In this document: positions 61,216-64,000 of the stretch, piece after piece | How positions within the stretch are numbered: the first letter of the stretch is position 1 | Layout: each line of letters starts with the position of its first letter | NCBI GenBank assembly: GCA_001295865.1 | Contig: LJHW01000002.1 | Span: 248,001-312,000, forward strand | Direction: 5' to 3' | DNA length: 64,000 nt | Source: a beta proteobacterium AAP65 | GTDB lineage: Bacteria; Pseudomonadota; Gammaproteobacteria; Burkholderiales; Burkholderiaceae_C | Program-made: the position numbers and the translations under genes | Notes under the pieces: generated by a model | Seen by the model: only the letters and a program-made list of their open reading frames with translations | Told to the model about the DNA's origin: nothing | Databases searched by the model: none

Positions 61216-62478
61216 TCAAGCCGTTTCGGCCAGGAAGGCCTGCACCAGTGGCGCGAGGATGACAACGATCTGCGCCGCCTCTTGGGCCGTGAGGATGAGC
61301 GGCGGCACGATGCGGATCACCTTGTCCGCCGTCACGCTGATCAACAAGCCGGCCTCGGCTGCGCGGCCCAGCAGCACGCCGCAGGGGCGGTCAAGCTCGA
61401 TGCCGATCATCAGCCCGGCGCCGCGGATCTCTTTCACACCTGCCAAGTGCCCCAGCTCGCGCTGCAGGCCTTCGCGCAGCAGCGTGCCCACGGTGGCGGC
61501 GTTGGCCAGCAGCCCGTCTTCTTCGCAGATGCGCAGCGTTTCCACACCGGCGCGCATGGCCAGCGGGTTGCCGCCGAAGGTGGTGCCGTGGTTGCCCGGG
61601 CCCAGCACGTTCAGCGCACGCGGCCCGCAGACCACAGCGCCGATGGGCACGCCCGAGCCCAGGCCCTTGGCCAGCGGCATCACGTCAGGCTGGATGCCGG
61701 CCCACTGGTGTGCGAACCACTTGCCAGTGCGGCCAATGCCGCACTGCACCTCGTCGAGCATCAGCAGCCAGCCTTGCTGGTCGCACAGGCGGCGCAGGCC
61801 TTGCAGGTACTCCCAGCGCGCGGGGTTCACCCCGCCTTCGCCCTGGATGGTTTCCAGGAACACGGCCACCACGTTCGGGTTGCTGTGGGCCACCGCTTCC
61901 ACTGCAGCCAAGTCGTTCAGCGGCACGCGCACAAATCCTTCCACCAGCGGGCCGAAGCCGGCCTGTACCTTGGGGTTGCCGGTGGCCGAGAGCGTGGCAA
62001 TGCTGCGGCCGTGGAAGGCCTTTTCGTAGACGATGACCTCGGGGCGTTCGATGCCTTTGTCGTGGCCGAACTTGCGCGCGATCTTCAGCGCCGCCTCGTT
62101 GGCCTCCAGCCCGCTGTTGCAGAAGAAGGCCCCGGCCAAGCCGGAGATCTCGCACAGCTTGGCGGCGAGTTGCTCTTGCAGCGGGATCTCGTAGTAGTTG
62201 CTGCAGTGGATCAGCTGCGTGAGCTGGTGCTGCAGCGCCGGCACGAGCTTGGCGTGGTTGTGGCCCAGGGTGTTGACGGCGATGCCGCCCAGGCCATCGA
62301 GGTAGCGCTTGCCGTGGGTGTCCCAGACCCAGCAGCCCTGGCCGTGCGACAGCGCGATCGGCAGGCGGCCGTAGGTGTTCAGCACGTGCGGCATCGGGCG
62401 CGCGGGGGCAGCCGCGGCTGCCGGGGTGGCTTGGGCTGCGGCCAGCGTGTTGGCCAGCGCGGTCTCGGGTGCGTTCAT
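61216..62478 (-). CDS. argD: Acetylornithine aminotransferase
   Basis: 420 residues from ATG 62478 with GGAAGGA in front; the frame further upstream is not coding. PLP enzyme of class III: substrate/PLP region FFCNSGLEANEAALKIARKFG, LLMLDEVQCGIGRTGKWFAHQ, and PLP lysine in MPLAKGLGSGVPIGA. Converts N-acetylglutamate semialdehyde to acetylornithine (and may serve in succinyl-diaminopimelate synthesis). A roughly 28-residue Ala-rich N-terminal extension precedes the usual start, as in relatives. Cotranscribed with argF. Confidence 0.96.
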   Translation of the reverse strand: MNAPETALANTLAAAQATPAAAAAPARPMPHVLNTYGRLPIALSHGQGCWVWDTHGKRYLDGLGGIAVNTLGHNHAKLVPALQHQLTQLIHCSNYYEIPLQEQLAAKLCEISGLAGAFFCNSGLEANEAALKIARKFGHDKGIERPEVIVYEKAFHGRSIATLSATGNPKVQAGFGPLVEGFVRVPLNDLAAVEAVAHSNPNVVAVFLETIQGEGGVNPARWEYLQGLRRLCDQQGWLLMLDEVQCGIGRTGKWFAHQWAGIQPDVMPLAKGLGSGVPIGAVVCGPRALNVLGPGNHGTTFGGNPLAMRAGVETLRICEEDGLLANAATVGTLLREGLQRELGHLAGVKEIRGAGLMIGIELDRPCGVLLGRAAEAGLLISVTADKVIRIVPPLILTAQEAAQIVVILAPLVQAFLAETA

Positions 62479-62714
62479 CGTCGTTCCTTCCAGGCCCCAG
62501 AACAAAATGCCGGCGCTGACGTTTCCGTCACGCTCCGGCATTGCGAATTCTAAAGGTGGGCCCCAAGGCGTCGATGCACATCCAGGCCCTTCAGGCCCGA
62601 GGGCCCGGCATGGATGCTGCGACGCAACAAACCCAAGGCACAATGCAGGCCCTGCATGGGCCCCCCAGGCGCCTGCGCTTGAACCCGGCAGGCCCACGAG
62701 GCCGGCCGCCTCCG

Positions 62715-63032
62715 ATGAGCTTCCAAAAACCCCGCCAGTTCACCATCCAGGGCCTGACCCTCGAGGGCCGCACCTTCCGGCCCAGCGACTGGGCCGAGCG
62801 CCTGGCCGGTGCCATGTCCTGTTTCAGGCCGGGCGGCGGCGCCGGGGGCATCGCTGCCTACATCGGTTATTCGCCCTACTGCGTGCCCCAAGTGGTCGCA
62901 GGGGTGAAGTGCGTGATCGTCAGCGAGGCGCTGCAGGGCATCGAGCCCATGGCCTGGGATTTCGTCATGAACTTTGCGCGGGACAACCACCTGCGTGTGA
63001 CCGAAACCACCCCTGACACTGGCGCTGGCTGA
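62715..63032 (+). CDS. DUF3579 family protein
   Basis: 105 residues from ATG 62715, the family start region (FQKPRQFTIQGLTLEGRTFRP). Family block FRPSDWAERLAGAMSCFRPG and C-terminal GIEPMAWDFVMNFARDNHLRV. Betaproteobacterial, often next to argD, function unknown; the latter block is its signature. An insert GGGAGGIAAYIG interrupts the middle. The frame continues upstream to 62541 but lacks similarity. Divergent from argD by 236 bases. Confidence 0.9.
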   Translation: MSFQKPRQFTIQGLTLEGRTFRPSDWAERLAGAMSCFRPGGGAGGIAAYIGYSPYCVPQVVAGVKCVIVSEALQGIEPMAWDFVMNFARDNHLRVTETTPDTGAG

Positions 63033-63045
63033 ACCCGGTGCCACC

Positions 63046-63076
63046 AAAAACAAAGGGCCCGCTGTTGCGGGCCCTT
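63046..63076 (-). terminator. Terminator after rpsT (bidirectional with DUF3579)
   Basis: Ten-base perfect stem (63053-63062 with 63067-63076) around a 4-base loop, followed on the minus strand by TTGTTTTTGG-like sequence (63052-63045 read in reverse complement). It lies between the convergent rpsT and DUF3579 stops and may serve both. Confidence 0.8.
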
Positions 63077-63102
63077 GTTCTTGCACCTGATCGACCGGTT
63101 CG

Positions 63103-63411
63103 TCAGGCGGCGAGCGCCAGCGCCTTGACCTTGGCGGCCAGACGGCTCTTCAGGCGAGCAGCCTTGTTCTTGTGGAAGATGCCCTTGTCAGCGACCGAGT
63201 CGATGACACTCTGGGCGGTCTTGAAGGTGTCGGTAGCTTTGGACTTGTCGCCACCCAGCACAGCCTTCTGCACGTTCTTGACGACGGTGCGGAAGCGCGA
63301 GCGCGAGCGCAGCGAGGTGTTGGCGGCGTTCAGCTTCACGTCCTGGCGGGCGCGCTTGCGGCCCGAGGCGAGGCGAACGGTTTTCTTCTTGGCTTTGGAC
63401 GAAGTGGCCAT
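63103..63411 (-). CDS. rpsT: 30S ribosomal protein S20
   Basis: 102 residues, rather longer than the E. coli protein (87). Start [20 protein letters not shown] and a highly basic helix bundle; [25 protein letters not shown] is the core motif. Binds 16S rRNA early in assembly of the small subunit. ATG 63411; a TATACT -10-like element lies at 63460-63465 upstream on the minus strand. A terminator follows at 63046-63076. Neighbour of murJ, a common betaproteobacterial pairing. Confidence 0.97.
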   Translation of the reverse strand: MATSSKAKKKTVRLASGRKRARQDVKLNAANTSLRSRSRFRTVVKNVQKAVLGGDKSKATDTFKTAQSVIDSVADKGIFHKNKAARLKSRLAAKVKALALAA

Positions 63412-63459
63412 GCTTTAGATTCAGCTTTCGAACTGGTCGTGAAGGTGCAAAGACTGTCG

Positions 63460-63465
63460 AGTATA
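63460..63465 (-). promoter_or_regulatory. Putative -10 element of rpsT
   Basis: TATACT on the minus strand, about 49 bases before the rpsT start. No convincing -35 was found 17 bases upstream. Weak evidence by itself. Confidence 0.35.
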
Positions 63466-63524
63466 GCATGCTGACGCGGCCTTGCGGTAGCGCAGCTGCC
63501 GGCGTCTCTATACTCGCGCCCCTT

Positions 63525-64000
63525 GTGAACCTGCTCAAGGCCGCCTCCACCGTTTCGTTGATGACGCTGATCTCGCGCATCACGGGCCTGGTGCGTGAGC
63601 AACTCGTGGCCGCCACCTTCGGCGCCAGCGCCGTCACCGACGCCTTCAACGTCGCTTTCCGCATCCCCAATCTGTTCCGGCGGCTCTTCGCCGAAGGTGC
63701 GTTTTCGCAGGCCTTCGTACCGCTGCTGGCGGCCACGCGCGCCACCGAGGGTGATGCGCCGACCCGCTTGCTGGTGGACGCCGTGGCCACCGTGCTGGCC
63801 TGGGTGCTGCTGGCCACCTGCGTGGTGGGCGTGGCCGGCGCGCCGGTGCTGGTGTGGATGATGGGATCGGGCCTGGAGCGTTTCGACACGGCCGTGCTGC
63901 TCACGCGCTGGATGTTCCCCTACATCGGCTTCATGTCGATGGTGGCGCTGGCCGCGGCCATCCTGAACACCTGGAAGCAGTTTGTCGTGCCGGCCATCAC
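63525..64000 (+). CDS. murJ: Lipid II flippase MurJ, N-terminal part (cut by window end)
   Basis: First 158 codons, start GTG 63525. MurJ/MviN carries lipid II across the inner membrane for peptidoglycan synthesis. Start NLLKAASTVSLMTLISRITGLVREQLVAATFGASAVTDAF matches the family, with the conserved Arg in SRITGLVRE and RIPNLFRRLFAEGAFSQAFVP. TM helices at about residues 2-24, 78-102 and 130-155 are visible. A TATACT element lies at 63509-63514, only 10 bases before the GTG, so the message may have a very short leader. Confidence 0.96.
   Translation, partial: MNLLKAASTVSLMTLISRITGLVREQLVAATFGASAVTDAFNVAFRIPNLFRRLFAEGAFSQAFVPLLAATRATEGDAPTRLLVDAVATVLAWVLLATCVVGVAGAPVLVWMMGSGLERFDTAVLLTRWMFPYIGFMSMVALAAAILNTWKQFVVPAI

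Overview
The window is high-GC, densely coded bacterial DNA. Codon use, gene order and several family signatures point to a betaproteobacterium of the order Burkholderiales (Comamonadaceae, or the Rubrivivax/Leptothrix/Ideonella neighbourhood). Examples are the DUF3460-scpA pair, the DUF4212/VC_2705-type symporter with a DUF294-CBS protein, and the DUF3305-DUF3306-ferredoxin-TorD-MobA set facing a periplasmic formate dehydrogenase. The genus is not decided. Both ends cut a gene: polA at the left and murJ at the right. No gap between genes exceeds about 300 bases. I saw no rRNA, tRNA, insertion sequence, prophage gene or CRISPR array.

Layout. 1-9540: polA (3' part), a small membrane-anchored protein, a ModE-like regulator fused to a periplasmic-binding-protein-like domain, scpA, DUF3460, a membrane protein with a TPR protein, and a two-subunit sodium/solute symporter followed by a CBS-nucleotidyltransferase protein. 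9620-21420: a zinc-ribbon-like membrane protein, SulP transporter, metG, a small secreted protein, apbC, a very large Ig/PKD lipoprotein, then ahpC and ahpF behind an OxyR-like site. 21432-24772: a sensor kinase and an NtrC-type response regulator lacking the GAFTGA loop. 53506-64000: mainly housekeeping genes (ketopantoate reductase family, DUF962, dcd, zinc metallopeptidase, orphan binding protein, FAH hydrolase, SDR, cupin, argF, argD, DUF3579, rpsT, murJ).

The centre (24855-53488) is a formate/molybdenum module with a metal-resistance block inside it. A LysR regulator precedes a cytoplasmic NAD-linked formate dehydrogenase whose gamma and beta subunits are fused in one protein, followed by its alpha subunit. 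From 43846 rightwards lies a Tat-exported respiratory formate dehydrogenase (small Tat protein, alpha, beta, lipoprotein, cytochrome b gamma, small exported protein) and fdhD. Divergent from it run DUF3305, DUF3306, a polyferredoxin, a TorD-type chaperone and mobA. moeA and an oxyanion ABC permease/ATPase pair close the module. Together these genes could make the Mo/W cofactor, mature and export the enzyme, and oxidise formate both to NADH and into the quinone pool.

Between the two formate dehydrogenases sits a heavy-metal efflux operon (30596-38310, minus strand): a CDF transporter, CzcI-like protein, outer-membrane factor, an unnamed His-motif protein, RND adaptor, RND pump and a second unnamed His-motif protein. 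A divergent CadR/PbrR-type MerR regulator (38485-38964) and a MerR-type long-spacer promoter face it. The two unnamed proteins look like diverged copies of one periplasmic beta-rich domain. With the unusual RND and CDF metal-site motifs, they are the part of the window least covered by described systems.
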